Origin: Bacteroidota bacterium
Lineage (GTDB): Bacteria; Bacteroidota; Bacteroidia; Chitinophagales; Saprospiraceae
Assembly: GCA_024743405.1 (NCBI GenBank)
Contig: JANSWP010000026.1
Span: 1 to 64,000 of the forward strand
DNA length: 64,000 nt
Reading direction: 5' to 3'
Shown here: piece after piece, positions 55,200 through 64,000 of the stretch
Layout: each line of letters opens with the position of its first letter
Position numbering within the stretch: position 1 is the first letter of the stretch
The notes under the pieces: model-generated
Seen by the model: only the letters and a program-made list of their open reading frames with translations
Database searches by the model: none
What the model was told of the DNA's origin: nothing
Program-made: the position numbers and the translations under genes

Positions 55200-56528
55200 T
55201 CAAATCACAATCGTAAAAACAGTCCCCTCCCCTACTACCGATTGAACAAACAAACGTCCTTTGTGCATTCGGACAATCTGCCTACTTAGACTCAAACCAA
55301 TCCCAGTACCTTCTACTTTAGTCGTATAAAACGGAACAAAAATCTCGTCTAATTCTCCCTCCTCTATTCCTTTACCGTTATCTATCACAGAAATCGTCGT
55401 CTTGCCAGATTGTTCTTTTTGAGCAGTGACTGTAATCGTTGGTTTTTCACTTCCATTGACTGCCTCAATTGCATTTTTTATTAAATTGATCAAGACTTGT
55501 TCTAATAATTCTGGATCGATGGAGCAATTAACAGGCGAATTGGGCATTTGCATTTGAAAATTAATATGATCTTTTTCAAATGCTGGTTTCAAAAGTGTAC
55601 TCAAGCGCTGAACCAATAAACGGACATCAACAATCTGAAATTTTGGCGGTGGAATTCGAGTCAAATTTCGGTATGTTTCTGTAAAGTGCATCAGCCCTTC
55701 ACTGCGATTTCGAATCGCACGAATTGCAGCTTTCACATCATCCAGATCTTCTCCTTCTAGTTTTCCACCTTTCATCATTCCTTCAATGGTTGAAGTCAAA
55801 GAGACAATAGGTGAAATAGAATTCATGATTTCATGTCTCAAAATCCGAATCAGTTTTTGCCATGCCTCTAATTCTCGCTCCTCCAGCTCCGATTGGATAT
55901 TTTGCATACTTACCAATTTCAATGACTGCTTTTGAAGTTTAAATTCTAAAGCAGAAATAGATAATTGAACGATTTTATTATCTATCGTGATTTTCAATAA
56001 CTCTTTATCACCTGAATGAAGCCTTTGTACAACTTCATATAAATTTTTGTCAATTTTCTTGAGTGCTTCTGCATTGACTAAATATGGTTTTCGCAACAAT
56101 TTTTTCAATGCTTTATTCATCATAAATACATTGCCCTCCTCATCCAAACACAATAATCCGACACTAACATGCTCCACTATGGTTTGCAAATATTGATGAT
56201 TTGCCTCTTTTTCTGCCTTAATATTTAAGAACTTACGGTTAATTTGATTAAAAGCATCATACATTTCCCCAAAGGTTTTGCCCTTGTGGTGTCCTGAATA
56301 AGTCGCTGAAAAATCTTCATATTTTATTCCTAAAAGGAAAGCCGTAAAGTCTCTATTCGATTGGTTCACCTTATGAATCATATCCCCCACTGTCAAGACA
56401 ATCACTACCACCAAAATAAACATGGTAATATAGTACTCCGTATAAGAAAAGCAGTAAACCAACGCTAGCACGAGTGCGATTATAAATAAAATTCTAAGCG
56501 TTATGATTACTCTGAAGGATTTGAACAT
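55200..56528 (-). CDS. Orphan sensor histidine kinase (NtrY-like)
   Basis: About 442 residues from the ATG at 56528 (MFKSFRVIITLR, basic residues then helix); an in-frame ATG 19 codons earlier is possible. Two transmembrane helices (IITLRILFIIALVLALVYCF and YITMFILVVVIVLTVG) with almost no periplasmic loop, a HAMP-like stretch, a PAS domain (~115-215, VEHVSVGLLCLDEEGNVFMM), a HisKA domain with the phospho-histidine in LRHEIMNSISPI (~231), and an ATPase domain with NLIKNAIEA, DNGKGI and GTGIGLSLSRQI. The short loop suggests intracellular or membrane sensing. No response regulator is adjacent. It begins ~80 nt after the VPS10/BNR gene. Confidence 0.93.
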   Translation of the reverse strand: MFKSFRVIITLRILFIIALVLALVYCFSYTEYYITMFILVVVIVLTVGDMIHKVNQSNRDFTAFLLGIKYEDFSATYSGHHKGKTFGEMYDAFNQINRKFLNIKAEKEANHQYLQTIVEHVSVGLLCLDEEGNVFMMNKALKKLLRKPYLVNAEALKKIDKNLYEVVQRLHSGDKELLKITIDNKIVQLSISALEFKLQKQSLKLVSMQNIQSELEERELEAWQKLIRILRHEIMNSISPIVSLTSTIEGMMKGGKLEGEDLDDVKAAIRAIRNRSEGLMHFTETYRNLTRIPPPKFQIVDVRLLVQRLSTLLKPAFEKDHINFQMQMPNSPVNCSIDPELLEQVLINLIKNAIEAVNGSEKPTITVTAQKEQSGKTTISVIDNGKGIEEGELDEIFVPFYTTKVEGTGIGLSLSRQIVRMHKGRLFVQSVVGEGTVFTIVI

Positions 56529-56610
56529 TGGCATAGAAAGTTCCAGATTCAAGACTAAAAAATTGGGTTTTTGCAGTAAATTCAAAGCCTTGAACCAATT
56601 AACTGAACAA

Positions 56611-59600
56611 TTATTTAGGCATTATTAAAACTGGAAGTTTCGCTTTGGCATAAGCCTTATTAAATCCATTAACTTCCTCATTGATAATCCGTTCCATTTC
56701 CGCTTTTTGTATTGCCCATTCATTGGATAAATCTTTTAATCTTTGAATTGCTCCTTTTGTAGGTTTTGGCTCATGTGAATCAATTTGTCCTTTTAAAGCG
56801 AGTAGTTGAGCATTCAGTTGATTTTTAAAATTAATGACATCTTGAAAAGTTTTCTGTTTGGGTTGAATCAGGTTTTCTTCCCATTTAGTCATGGCTTCCA
56901 TCACCATTTCCCCTTTCTTTATTAATAATTCTTTACCACCCATTTCTTTCAACAATTCCAATCTTTCAGACAGTTGATTTTTGACAGAACGCAGTTGATT
57001 GACAGAATGATGAATATCTTTGACCCCTTCTTCTATCTGTAAAAGTAGCACTTGTTGGTTACCATGCTCCCCTAAATCAGATTTTAACCGAGGATCAGGC
57101 ACAACTTTTACCATAGTTACAGAGGTATCTGTCTCAGTCATTAATTTAAATAAATAATCTCCAGGAGGAACAGTATGTCCTCGGTAGTCACCCATCACAA
57201 AAATACCATCAATGGATGGCAACGTTTGGCGACGCAAGTCCCAATTGAAACGATTCATACCCGCTTTAGAAGGTAGCACTTCCGGTTTCGGAGGACCACC
57301 TGGCCAGGTTTTGAATTTCTCAGGTTTTTGATTCGAGTATGTTCGAAGGGTATTTTGAAATACATCCGAGATCACTAAACTTAACTCAGATGTATCCGTC
57401 CAATTTTTTGGTAAATAATAATCGAAAATAACGCCGTTAGCAGGATTTTGCCCTTCGTTTGGCGGTGCTTTTTTGGAGGCATTCAAGGTAAACTTATAAG
57501 TCGGTTTTGGTCGGAATATTTTAGCTTTTGCCATATCTGATTTACCCATAGATTGTTGAATGGCGCTGAGGTCATCTAAAATCCAAAAGGCTCTTCCTGA
57601 GGTTGCAACCACCAAATCATTGTCAGTAATAATCAAATCAGTAATTGGACATACAGGCAGGTTTGACTGGAATCTTGTCCAGTTATCACCTCCATTAAAA
57701 CTAATATATAATCCATCCTCCGTTCCAGCATATAAAACACCTTTTTTCACTGGATCTTCTCGCACTACTCTTGTAAAGTTATCCCCTGGTATGCCATTTA
57801 TCTTCATTTTCCATGTTGTGCCAAAATCATTTGTCACATAAATCATGGGAGACAAGTCGTTAAACTTATATCGAGTCACCGCTAAGTAAGCCGTTGCTGG
57901 ATCATGCGGTGAAACTTCTATCGCATTTATTAATGACTCTGAAAGACCTGTAGGAGTAACATTTTTCCAATTCTTTCCCTCATCTTGGGTCACATGCACT
58001 AATCCATCATCCGAGCCAGCCCATATTACACCAGCCGCATGTGGCGATGCCGCCAGATAACTCAATGTATTATATACTTCTCCTCCAGCTGCTTCATTCG
58101 TAAAAGGAACGCCCCCTTCATCGTGTTTGGTTGGGTCATTTCGAGTCAAATCTGGGCTAATCTCTGTCCAAGAGATACCGCCATTGTCACTTTTCAAAAC
58201 CAACTGTGCGCCATGATAAAGCACTTTTGGATTTTGAGGTGAACTGATCAAAGGATTATTCCAATTAAATCGATACTTCATATCACGTGGCAATGTTCCC
58301 AAATTTAATTGTGGATAAGCCATTATATCTTTTATCTCACCAGTTGTATGGTCATAAACATCCGTAAATCCTTGAATACTATTTCCATAAATCAACTCAG
58401 GATTGTCAGGATCGAATGCTAAAAATGCACTTTCGCCTCCTGCTACGGGGTACCAATCTCGCATACCAATGCCTCCACTTCGAGTCCGACTAGCAATAGC
58501 AACTGTAGAATTATCCTGTTGACCTGCATATATGTGGTAAGGAAATCGATTATCGGTAATGACTCGATAAAATTGGGCAGTTGGTTGATTCTGTTGTGTA
58601 CTCCACGTTTTTCCGCCATTGAAGGTAACACATCCACCACCATCATTGCCAAGTATCATATTTTGGGGATTATCTGGATTAATCCATAAATCATGTTGGT
58701 CAGAATGCGGATTTGAAACTGGGGTAAAAGATTTACCGCCATCAATAGATTTTAACACGGGGGCATTCAAAACATAAACCGTATTCTCATCAACTGGGTC
58801 GGCAAATGTTTCAATATAATACCATGCTCGCGCTACTGTAATTCGGTCAGAATTTACTTGTGTCCATGATTCCCCTCCATTATCAGAACGAAAAACACCT
58901 CCTTTTTCTGCTTCAATATTAGCATAAACTCTATTAGGATTCGCTGGCGAAACATCAACTGAAACTTTCCCCATCATTTTAGGAAGCCCCTTTTTTAATT
59001 GTTTCCAGGACTCTCCTCCATCCATTGATTTCCAAATACCAGACCCCTCTCCCCCACTCCGAACTTTCCAGGGATGTCTTTGATAATCCCACATTCCGGC
59101 ATATAAAACCCTGGGATTAGAAGCATCCATACTTAAATCTACTGCACCGGTCTTCTCATCTACAAAAAGTACATTTCGCCAAGTTTTGCCTCCATCTGCA
59201 CTTTTATAAACTCCTCGATCTTTATTGGATCCCCACAATGCCCCCTGAACTGCGACATATACGATATTAGGATCTGTGGGATTAATACGGATCGCTGCAA
59301 TATGGCGCGAATCTTTGAGCCCCATATGCACCCAAGTTTTGCCTGCATCCATACTCTTATAGACGCCATCTCCATGTGAAGTCATCACTCCACGAACGGC
59401 ATGTTCCCCCATTCCAGCATATATTATGTTGGGATCAGCTTTTGAAACTGCAATTGCACCGACAGAGCCGCTTTTAAGAAATCCATCGGTAATATTTCTC
59501 CATGAAACACCTGCATCTTCAGTCTTCCAAATTCCACCACCAACACTTCCGAAATAATACGTCAGATTATCTCCATTAACACCAGATACGGCATTCGACC

Positions 59601-59766
59601 TCCCTCCTCGGAAAGGTCCGATATTTCGAAATTTCAAAGATTTAAAATCATCTGCTTTAAAGGTTGAAACAGAGGTTTTTATTGGATTCTTTTTCTTTTT
59701 TTGAGCAAATATTTCGATAGAAAAAAAGGTCAGAAAGGCTAGGATAACAAGTAAGTTTTTATTCAT
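56611..59766 (-). CDS. VPS10/sortilin-like BNR-repeat secreted protein
   Basis: 1051 residues with a signal peptide ([19 protein letters not shown]). Residues ~40-730 are beta-propeller repeats with repeated Asp-box/BNR phrases: Sx[58 protein letters not shown] and [11 protein letters not shown], each followed by P-x-NPxxVYAG-type strands. This is the WD40/YVTN/BNR-like glycosyl-hydrolase-annotated family of Bacteroidota, for which no enzyme activity is established. The C-terminal ~300 residues include a beta domain ([20 protein letters not shown]) and a helical end. No T9SS sorting domain is visible, so it is likely periplasmic. Confidence 0.88.
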   Translation of the reverse strand: MNKNLLVILAFLTFFSIEIFAQKKKKNPIKTSVSTFKADDFKSLKFRNIGPFRGGRSNAVSGVNGDNLTYYFGSVGGGIWKTEDAGVSWRNITDGFLKSGSVGAIAVSKADPNIIYAGMGEHAVRGVMTSHGDGVYKSMDAGKTWVHMGLKDSRHIAAIRINPTDPNIVYVAVQGALWGSNKDRGVYKSADGGKTWRNVLFVDEKTGAVDLSMDASNPRVLYAGMWDYQRHPWKVRSGGEGSGIWKSMDGGESWKQLKKGLPKMMGKVSVDVSPANPNRVYANIEAEKGGVFRSDNGGESWTQVNSDRITVARAWYYIETFADPVDENTVYVLNAPVLKSIDGGKSFTPVSNPHSDQHDLWINPDNPQNMILGNDGGGCVTFNGGKTWSTQQNQPTAQFYRVITDNRFPYHIYAGQQDNSTVAIASRTRSGGIGMRDWYPVAGGESAFLAFDPDNPELIYGNSIQGFTDVYDHTTGEIKDIMAYPQLNLGTLPRDMKYRFNWNNPLISSPQNPKVLYHGAQLVLKSDNGGISWTEISPDLTRNDPTKHDEGGVPFTNEAAGGEVYNTLSYLAASPHAAGVIWAGSDDGLVHVTQDEGKNWKNVTPTGLSESLINAIEVSPHDPATAYLAVTRYKFNDLSPMIYVTNDFGTTWKMKINGIPGDNFTRVVREDPVKKGVLYAGTEDGLYISFNGGDNWTRFQSNLPVCPITDLIITDNDLVVATSGRAFWILDDLSAIQQSMGKSDMAKAKIFRPKPTYKFTLNASKKAPPNEGQNPANGVIFDYYLPKNWTDTSELSLVISDVFQNTLRTYSNQKPEKFKTWPGGPPKPEVLPSKAGMNRFNWDLRRQTLPSIDGIFVMGDYRGHTVPPGDYLFKLMTETDTSVTMVKVVPDPRLKSDLGEHGNQQVLLLQIEEGVKDIHHSVNQLRSVKNQLSERLELLKEMGGKELLIKKGEMVMEAMTKWEENLIQPKQKTFQDVINFKNQLNAQLLALKGQIDSHEPKPTKGAIQRLKDLSNEWAIQKAEMERIINEEVNGFNKAYAKAKLPVLIMPK

Positions 59767-60068
59767 AGTTTCTAAGTTGATTAGTCAGTTGTTTTTTTGA
59801 AAAGAATATGCCTTCACAATCATAAGAAAAATTGCATTGATTAGATAGATTTAAACAGAAAATAGTATCGTGAAGCCCTATTTGAATAATAAAATATTCA
59901 TTTTTTGTGTACCCTTCTCCAAATAATTGAAATATAGTTATGACCTACTTTTCCCTGACAAAAATCACCAAACCTACTAACAAATATCACCTTTCAATGC
60001 AATGATCTGCTCTAGATTTGCATTCGAAAGAAGTAATCAATTACTTTATAATTCAAAAATAAATCACA
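59767..60068. other. Divergent promoter region of the BNR and yceI genes
   Basis: 302 nt, no open frame. It contains the CRP/FNR-like box at 59956-59967 and a TCACCTTT element at 59987-59994 oriented toward yceI. The BNR side has no recognised element. Confidence 0.55.
59956..59967 (+). promoter_or_regulatory. CRP/FNR-like box (TGACAAAAATCA) upstream of yceI
   Basis: TGA-N6-TCA core. The 13-mer TGACAAAAATCAC recurs exactly at 62811-62823 before the usp gene. In both cases TCACCTTT follows at 31-32 nt (59987 and 62843), which would put the box near -41 of a start site if CACCTTT serves as a degenerate -7 element. Confidence 0.5.
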
Positions 60069-60644
60069 ATGCGTTCAATAAATTTAATTATCATTTTAGC
60101 AGTTTCATTCAATCTATCCTTCGCTCAAAACTACGCCTATGAATTTGAAGGCGATTCCAAAATTAGTATAAATGGAACCTCAAATATTCATGATTGGACA
60201 TCTGAGATCACAAGTTTTACAGGAGTAGCGAGTCTTTTATTCGGAGAGGAAGGCATGATTGAAATTCAAAACCTTTCGCTGACTATTCCAGTCAAAAACA
60301 TCAAGAGTTCAAAGGGCTCTATCATGGACGGTAAAACCTACGATGCACTAGAATCCAAAAAATATCCAAATATTAAATACAGACTTGATTCGTCAAACAT
60401 TACTGAAAAAACAGCTGATGGATTTTGGTTAAATACCACAGGAAGTCTGACCATCGCTGGAAAAACATGCCCCATTTCAATGAAAGTTAAAGCCATCAAT
60501 CAACCAAATGGAAACATATTATTTGAAGGCGAAAAAACATTGAAAATGACTGACTTTGGAGTAGATCCACCAAAAGCTCTTTTGGGAGCACTTACAACCG
60601 GCAATGAAGTAACCGTTGAATTCAAAACCACTATTTCAAAATAA
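60069..60644 (+). CDS. YceI-like periplasmic lipid-binding protein
   Basis: 191 residues with signal peptide (SINLIIILAVSFNLSFAQ). The YceI lipocalin-like barrel binds isoprenoid/polyprenyl chains. Family features: INGTSNIHDWTSEITSFTG near the start, IPVKNIKSSKGSIMDGKTYD, LESKKYPNIKYRLDSS, GSLTIAGKTCPISM and the end KMTDFGVDPPKALLGAL then GNEVTVEF. It is exported to the periplasm. It lies 144 nt before a barrel-protein gene, with a second, divergent YceI-like gene after that, so two lipid-binding proteins flank an outer-membrane barrel. A CRP/FNR-like box precedes it. Confidence 0.93.
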   Translation: MRSINLIIILAVSFNLSFAQNYAYEFEGDSKISINGTSNIHDWTSEITSFTGVASLLFGEEGMIEIQNLSLTIPVKNIKSSKGSIMDGKTYDALESKKYPNIKYRLDSSNITEKTADGFWLNTTGSLTIAGKTCPISMKVKAINQPNGNILFEGEKTLKMTDFGVDPPKALLGALTTGNEVTVEFKTTISK

Positions 60645-60788
60645 CCACAAAATAACAATTAACCTACTATAAATTAGGGTTAGTGACTTTAGTTAGTCTA
60701 AAATGGCATTACCTATCTAATAATCAACTAGTTAGCTTAGTTCCAAGTCAATATCCCTAACTACTATTACTTAAAATCACTATCAATT

Positions 60789-62093
60789 ATGAAAATCAAG
60801 AATCTAATTTCTCGATCATTAATCCTCTTTTTTGCTATTGGATTAGTCCTTCCAGCTTTTGCTCAAAAAAACACTATTTCTTATTGGAGAGCGAATGACA
60901 AAAATGGAATCAATGTATTTGAAACCACAAAAGATAACGATGGTAGCTCCGACAATTTTGGAGTAAAAATCGGAGGTCATTTCGCTCAACAGTTTCAGGC
61001 TTTAGAGAATGAAAACTCAGGAGCCACTTCCGTATATGAATTGAAGCCAGGTTTTAACTTGGCAACTGCGAATTTGAACATCGATGCTCAATTGGCAGAT
61101 GGTGTTCGATTAAATTTGGTAACGTACCTTTCTTCTCGTCACCACCCCGAAGCCTGGGTAAAAGGTGGTTATATTCAATTTGATAAATTGCCTTTCATTA
61201 AAGGGGATATGTTCTCTAAATTAATGGAAAGTACAACGATCAAAATTGGTCACATGGAAGTTAACTACGGTGATGCCCATTTTAGAAGAACAGATAATGG
61301 TAATGCCATGTATAACCCATTTGTAGGTAACTATATTCTAGATGCCTTCAACACAGAAATCGGTGGAGAAATTTATTACCACACTCCTTCTGGTTTGATG
61401 TTTATGTTGGGTCTTACAGGTGGTGAAATCAATGGTAATGTCGGTGTTGCACGAACCGATTCTTTAGACAATAGGGCTAAGAAAAATCCTTCAGTCATTG
61501 GAAAAATTGCTTACGACAAACAAATTAATGCAGACACAAGACTGAGAATTTCTGGATCTATGTATCAAACTGGAAGCTCAAGTGCCAATCACATTTATGA
61601 TGGTGACCGTGGTGGTTCAAGATACTATTTAGTAATGGTTCCTCCAGGTTCTCGTGCAGGAGATAGAGGCATTTTCCCTTCTGGTCGTTACAATCCTGGT
61701 TTCAGTGATAAAGTGATGGCAATTCAAGGAAATGTATTCCTCAAATATAAAATGGTTGAGACCTTCTTAACCTATGAAAGTGGCTCAGGAAGAGCTCATG
61801 CAGAAGCGGAGACTAGAGACATCAGTCAAATTGGCGCAGAGGTAATCCTTAGATTTGGTGCAGATGAGAACTTCTTCGTAGGCGGTCGTTACAACACTGT
61901 AACTGCAGACGATATAAGTGGTACAGAAGTCACTATTGACCGGACTCAATTAGGTCTAGGTTGGTTCCCAATCAATAGCCTACTTTTGAAAGCCGAATAT
62001 GTCACTCAAAACTATAAAGACTTCCCAACAGGAAGCATCTTAGAAGATGGAAAATTTAGCGGTTTCATGATTGAAGCTGTAGTCGGATTCTAA
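60789..62093 (+). CDS. Outer-membrane beta-barrel (porin-like) protein
   Basis: 434 residues; signal peptide (ISRSLILFFAIGLVLPAFAQ). The mature chain is a succession of amphipathic strands (VYELKPGFNLATANLNIDAQ, LNLVTYLSSRHHPEAWVKGG, GEIYYHTPSGLMFMLGLTGG, VFLKYKMVETFLTYESGSGR) and ends KFSGFMIEAVVGF, with the terminal Phe typical of BAM-inserted barrels. No solute specificity can be given; it resembles the phosphate-/anion-porin-like hypothetical barrels of Bacteroidota. It lies between two YceI-like genes; a strong terminator 23 nt after its stop ends the transcript or limits read-through. Confidence 0.82.
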   Translation: MKIKNLISRSLILFFAIGLVLPAFAQKNTISYWRANDKNGINVFETTKDNDGSSDNFGVKIGGHFAQQFQALENENSGATSVYELKPGFNLATANLNIDAQLADGVRLNLVTYLSSRHHPEAWVKGGYIQFDKLPFIKGDMFSKLMESTTIKIGHMEVNYGDAHFRRTDNGNAMYNPFVGNYILDAFNTEIGGEIYYHTPSGLMFMLGLTGGEINGNVGVARTDSLDNRAKKNPSVIGKIAYDKQINADTRLRISGSMYQTGSSSANHIYDGDRGGSRYYLVMVPPGSRAGDRGIFPSGRYNPGFSDKVMAIQGNVFLKYKMVETFLTYESGSGRAHAEAETRDISQIGAEVILRFGADENFFVGGRYNTVTADDISGTEVTIDRTQLGLGWFPINSLLLKAEYVTQNYKDFPTGSILEDGKFSGFMIEAVVGF

Positions 62094-62116
62094 ATGAGTT
62101 TGTTGATAAAATTTCT

Positions 62117-62150
62117 GAGAAAGCTGCTTCTGGCAGCTTTCTCGGTTTTA
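62117..62150 (+). terminator. Intrinsic terminator of the yceI-barrel unit
   Basis: A perfect 11-bp stem GAGAAAGCTGC / GCAGCTTTCTC with a 5-nt loop, followed by GGTTTTA. It lies inside a region that could be read as the N-terminus of the next gene, which argues for a later start there. Confidence 0.8.
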
Positions 62151-62171
62151 TCTCCCTTTTATTCTGTAAAA

Positions 62172-62795
62172 ATGAATACCAAATATTTAGCCTACTTTTT
62201 AAGCTTTTTTATTCTTTTATTATTTGCCTTTTCACCTTATGAGGACAGAAACTCTGTCGAATATTATCTTGGTTCAAAAAGTAAATTAGAGGTATTTGGA
62301 AAAACCAATATTAATGAATTTTGCTGCGCCTCTTATGAAAAATTTCAACCCAAAAAATTAACCTATGAAATACCAGTAGATGGCGATTTGATGAGCTTTG
62401 AGAGTGCTATATTGAATATTCAAATAAAGGAAATGGACTGTGGTGGAAAGATAATAAATAACGATTTCCGTAAGACTTTAAATGCAAATAAATGCCCTTT
62501 TATACAAATAAACCTGAAAGAAGTAATTAATCAAGATTGCGATAATCTAACAAAATGTGATAATTGGATATTCTTTATTGCCAATACTGAAATCACAATT
62601 AATGAGGTTAAACAATTAGTGTCTATCCCAATCCATATTTTGAAAAAAAGCGACCAAAATTTTCAGGTCACCGGCTCCAAAGAATTGGAACTTTCTAGTT
62701 TTCAGATTACACCTCCAACCGCATTAATGGGACTAATCAAAGTTAAAAACACTATCGAAATCAACTTCGATCTAGATATCATATTGATGGGGTAA
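62172..62795 (+). CDS. Divergent YceI-like protein
   Basis: 207 residues from the ATG at 62172 (NTKYLAYFLSFFILLLFAFS gives a signal peptide); an in-frame ATG at 62094 would be translated through a terminator hairpin and is rejected. The mature part keeps the YceI layout: SKSKLEVFGKTNINEFCCAS at the start (compare IHDW of the family), the central YEIPVDGDLMSFESAILNIQ, LNANKCPFIQINLKEV, TEITINEVKQLVSIPIHILK and LSSFQITPPTALMGLIKVKN at the end. Unusual are five or six cysteines (FCCAS, EMDCGGK, NQDCDNLTKCDNW) absent from the first copy. Probably a redox-active or disulfide-bonded variant (inference). Confidence 0.8.
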   Translation: MNTKYLAYFLSFFILLLFAFSPYEDRNSVEYYLGSKSKLEVFGKTNINEFCCASYEKFQPKKLTYEIPVDGDLMSFESAILNIQIKEMDCGGKIINNDFRKTLNANKCPFIQINLKEVINQDCDNLTKCDNWIFFIANTEITINEVKQLVSIPIHILKKSDQNFQVTGSKELELSSFQITPPTALMGLIKVKNTIEINFDLDIILMG

Positions 62796-62810
62796 AGCAT
62801 CAAATATCAA

Positions 62811-62822
62811 TGACAAAAATCA
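62811..62822 (+). promoter_or_regulatory. CRP/FNR-like box (TGACAAAAATCA) upstream of usp
   Basis: Identical 13-mer to the box before yceI, followed at 62843 by TCACCTTT. It lies 87-98 nt before the usp ATG. Confidence 0.5.
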
Positions 62823-62908
62823 CTTTCCAAAATTAACATTAGTCACCTTTTTCAGGAGGTCATTCAACTAGCTTTGCCTATATCAATAAATCTTAAATAC
62901 AATATATA

Positions 62909-63850
62909 ATGCAAGATACAACTGTACTAACTATGGCCAACGCCGATAAAGGTGTTCTTAGAGAAATTAATCAAGCTTTAGTTGCATTGGATTTGACCGA
63001 TACAGATAAAGCCATTATCCAATATCTGAGTTTTTTCGCCAAATATGTTCCGTTGAAGGCAGCTCATTTTCTTCATGTGGTTCCATATTTTGAATCTCAT
63101 GATCCATTTTTCATGAAAAATATTGAGACGCTTCATAACATCTGGGATAGAAATGAAGGCATAATCAACGAGATGGGGAAAGAGGTTGAAGCAGCCTTTG
63201 ACATACACGAAAGCGTAGTCAATCAATATGAAGTTGCAACTGGTAACCCTCTTTCTGAATTATTAGATACTGCCGAATCATCTGAAGCAGATTTGGTAGT
63301 GATTGGTCAAAAAATGGAAGATTCAGGTTTTGGTATTTTAGCTAAAAACTTGGTTAGAAAAGTCAATGGTAATGCATTGATTATTCCTGAGTCTGCAAGT
63401 CCAAAGATCGAAACTATCTTAATTCCTATTGATTTTTCAGGCTATTCTGCTAATGCATTAGAAACCGCCTCCACCTTAGGCTCTATGTTAGAGAGTCCTG
63501 CTAAATTGGTCTGTGTCAATGTATTTGGCTTACCCAATATGAGTATTTATACCAGTGGGCAAGATCGGGCGAAATTTGTTAGCGCATTAGAAGGACAAGC
63601 CAATGAGGCAATGGATATTTTCCTCGAAAAATTCGCTGCTAATTATCCGGGCGAAATCGAGACATTTATTCTTGATCAAGAAGGTGGACCTGTTGCTCCA
63701 TATTTATATGACTGTGCCAAGATGGAAAAAGCAGATTTGATCGTGATGGGCGCTAAAGGTCACTCTCAGGTCGAACGATTATTGATCGGAAGTGTTACAG
63801 AAAGAATGATGACCATTAATAAAGAAATACCAACTTTGGTTATCAAGTAA
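62909..63850 (+). CDS. Universal stress protein, tandem Usp domains (copy 2)
   Basis: 313 residues, cytosolic. Domain 1 (~20-165) ends DLVVIGQKMEDSGFGILAKN and lacks the GxxG pattern; domain 2 (~170-313) begins ETILIPIDFSGYS and has the complete ATP-binding pattern G-2x-G-9x-G-S as GAKGHSQVERLLIGS. This is the reverse of the usp protein at 5184, where the first domain holds the intact site. The TGA-N6-TCA box upstream, shared with the yceI unit, suggests common control. An alternative start at MANADKG is possible eight codons in. Confidence 0.92.
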   Translation: MQDTTVLTMANADKGVLREINQALVALDLTDTDKAIIQYLSFFAKYVPLKAAHFLHVVPYFESHDPFFMKNIETLHNIWDRNEGIINEMGKEVEAAFDIHESVVNQYEVATGNPLSELLDTAESSEADLVVIGQKMEDSGFGILAKNLVRKVNGNALIIPESASPKIETILIPIDFSGYSANALETASTLGSMLESPAKLVCVNVFGLPNMSIYTSGQDRAKFVSALEGQANEAMDIFLEKFAANYPGEIETFILDQEGGPVAPYLYDCAKMEKADLIVMGAKGHSQVERLLIGSVTERMMTINKEIPTLVIK

Positions 63851-64000
63851 AGTACTTACTTAATACCTATTCAATTAACTTTTGCGCAAATGTGGCGAGA
63901 GTTAGTATGGAATGTCTGTTGGCATTGGAGATTTTGGCGTTAAGAAATTCAATTAAGCTAAGGCAGAAAAACTACCCATGTGAGCTTTGCGAACATTTGG
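63851..64000. other. Window end, no gene seen
   Basis: 150 nt. It starts AAGTACTTACTTAA, faintly like the GTAAGTGCTTRG repeat ends, but too short to call. No terminator was recognised. Confidence 0.35.

Noticed and set aside
62094-62171. Upstream in-frame start of the second YceI-like gene
   Set aside because: The segment contains a perfect intrinsic terminator of the preceding gene, and the ATG at 62172 gives a normal signal peptide.

Overview
The window looks like chromosomal DNA of a member of the Bacteroidota, most likely a Saprospira/Lewinella-type marine lineage (inference, no phylogeny was run). The DNA is AT-rich. Candidate promoters follow the Bacteroidota -7 pattern TAnnTTTG. Secreted proteins end in type IX secretion (T9SS) sorting domains of both classes: type B on the 2592-residue protein, type A on the CotH protein. 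ECF sigma factors are paired with membrane-anchored barrel proteins, and several families are typical of the phylum (DUF4834, OmpA lipoproteins, VPS10/BNR proteins).

Layout. 1-1326: a 5'-truncated SulP anion permease whose upstream part is replaced by unassigned DNA. 1387-10548: a GT39-type glycosyltransferase, RNase P RNA, an orphan membrane-fusion protein, a universal stress protein with a CRP/FNR-like box, a sugar-phosphate isomerase-like protein, a first ECF sigma/membrane-barrel pair, and a lipoprotein histidine phosphatase. 10550-14671: a large SNF2 ATPase. 14849-28753 (all minus): the core gene-expression block tRNA-Thr-Tyr-Gly-Thr-tuf-tRNA-Trp-secE-nusG-rplKAJL-rpoBC, in the same order as in Escherichia coli with a tRNA-Trp added before secE. 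29122-38102: a giant modular T9SS adhesin-like gene, then the C-terminal stub of a second such gene abutting a decayed IS1-family element with clear 24-bp terminal inverted repeats. 38488-46721: rimM, lipoproteins, an HhH/OmpA pair, an amidohydrolase and a membrane protein, with small inverted-repeat (MITE-like) elements in two gaps. 47244-53043: CotH-type secreted protein, an eight-repeat lipoprotein and a second ECF sigma/membrane-barrel pair. 53111-59766 (minus): PHP phosphatase, RluA-type pseudouridine synthase, DUF4834 miniprotein, orphan histidine kinase and a VPS10/BNR protein. 60069-63850: YceI, barrel protein, divergent YceI, tandem universal stress protein.

Most notable signals: (i) two ECF sigma genes each coupled to a protein that joins an anti-sigma-like cytoplasmic N-terminus, one transmembrane helix and a C-terminal outer-membrane-barrel-like domain; (ii) TGA-N6-TCA boxes at similar distances from candidate -7 elements before two usp genes and a yceI operon, suggesting a small CRP/FNR-type stress regulon; (iii) a truncated T9SS type B gene beside an IS1 remnant; (iv) dispersed GTAAGTGCTTRG inverted-repeat elements; (v) a hairpin followed by a promoter-like site between rplL and rpoB, and a perfect 16-bp hairpin between tRNA-Trp and secE.
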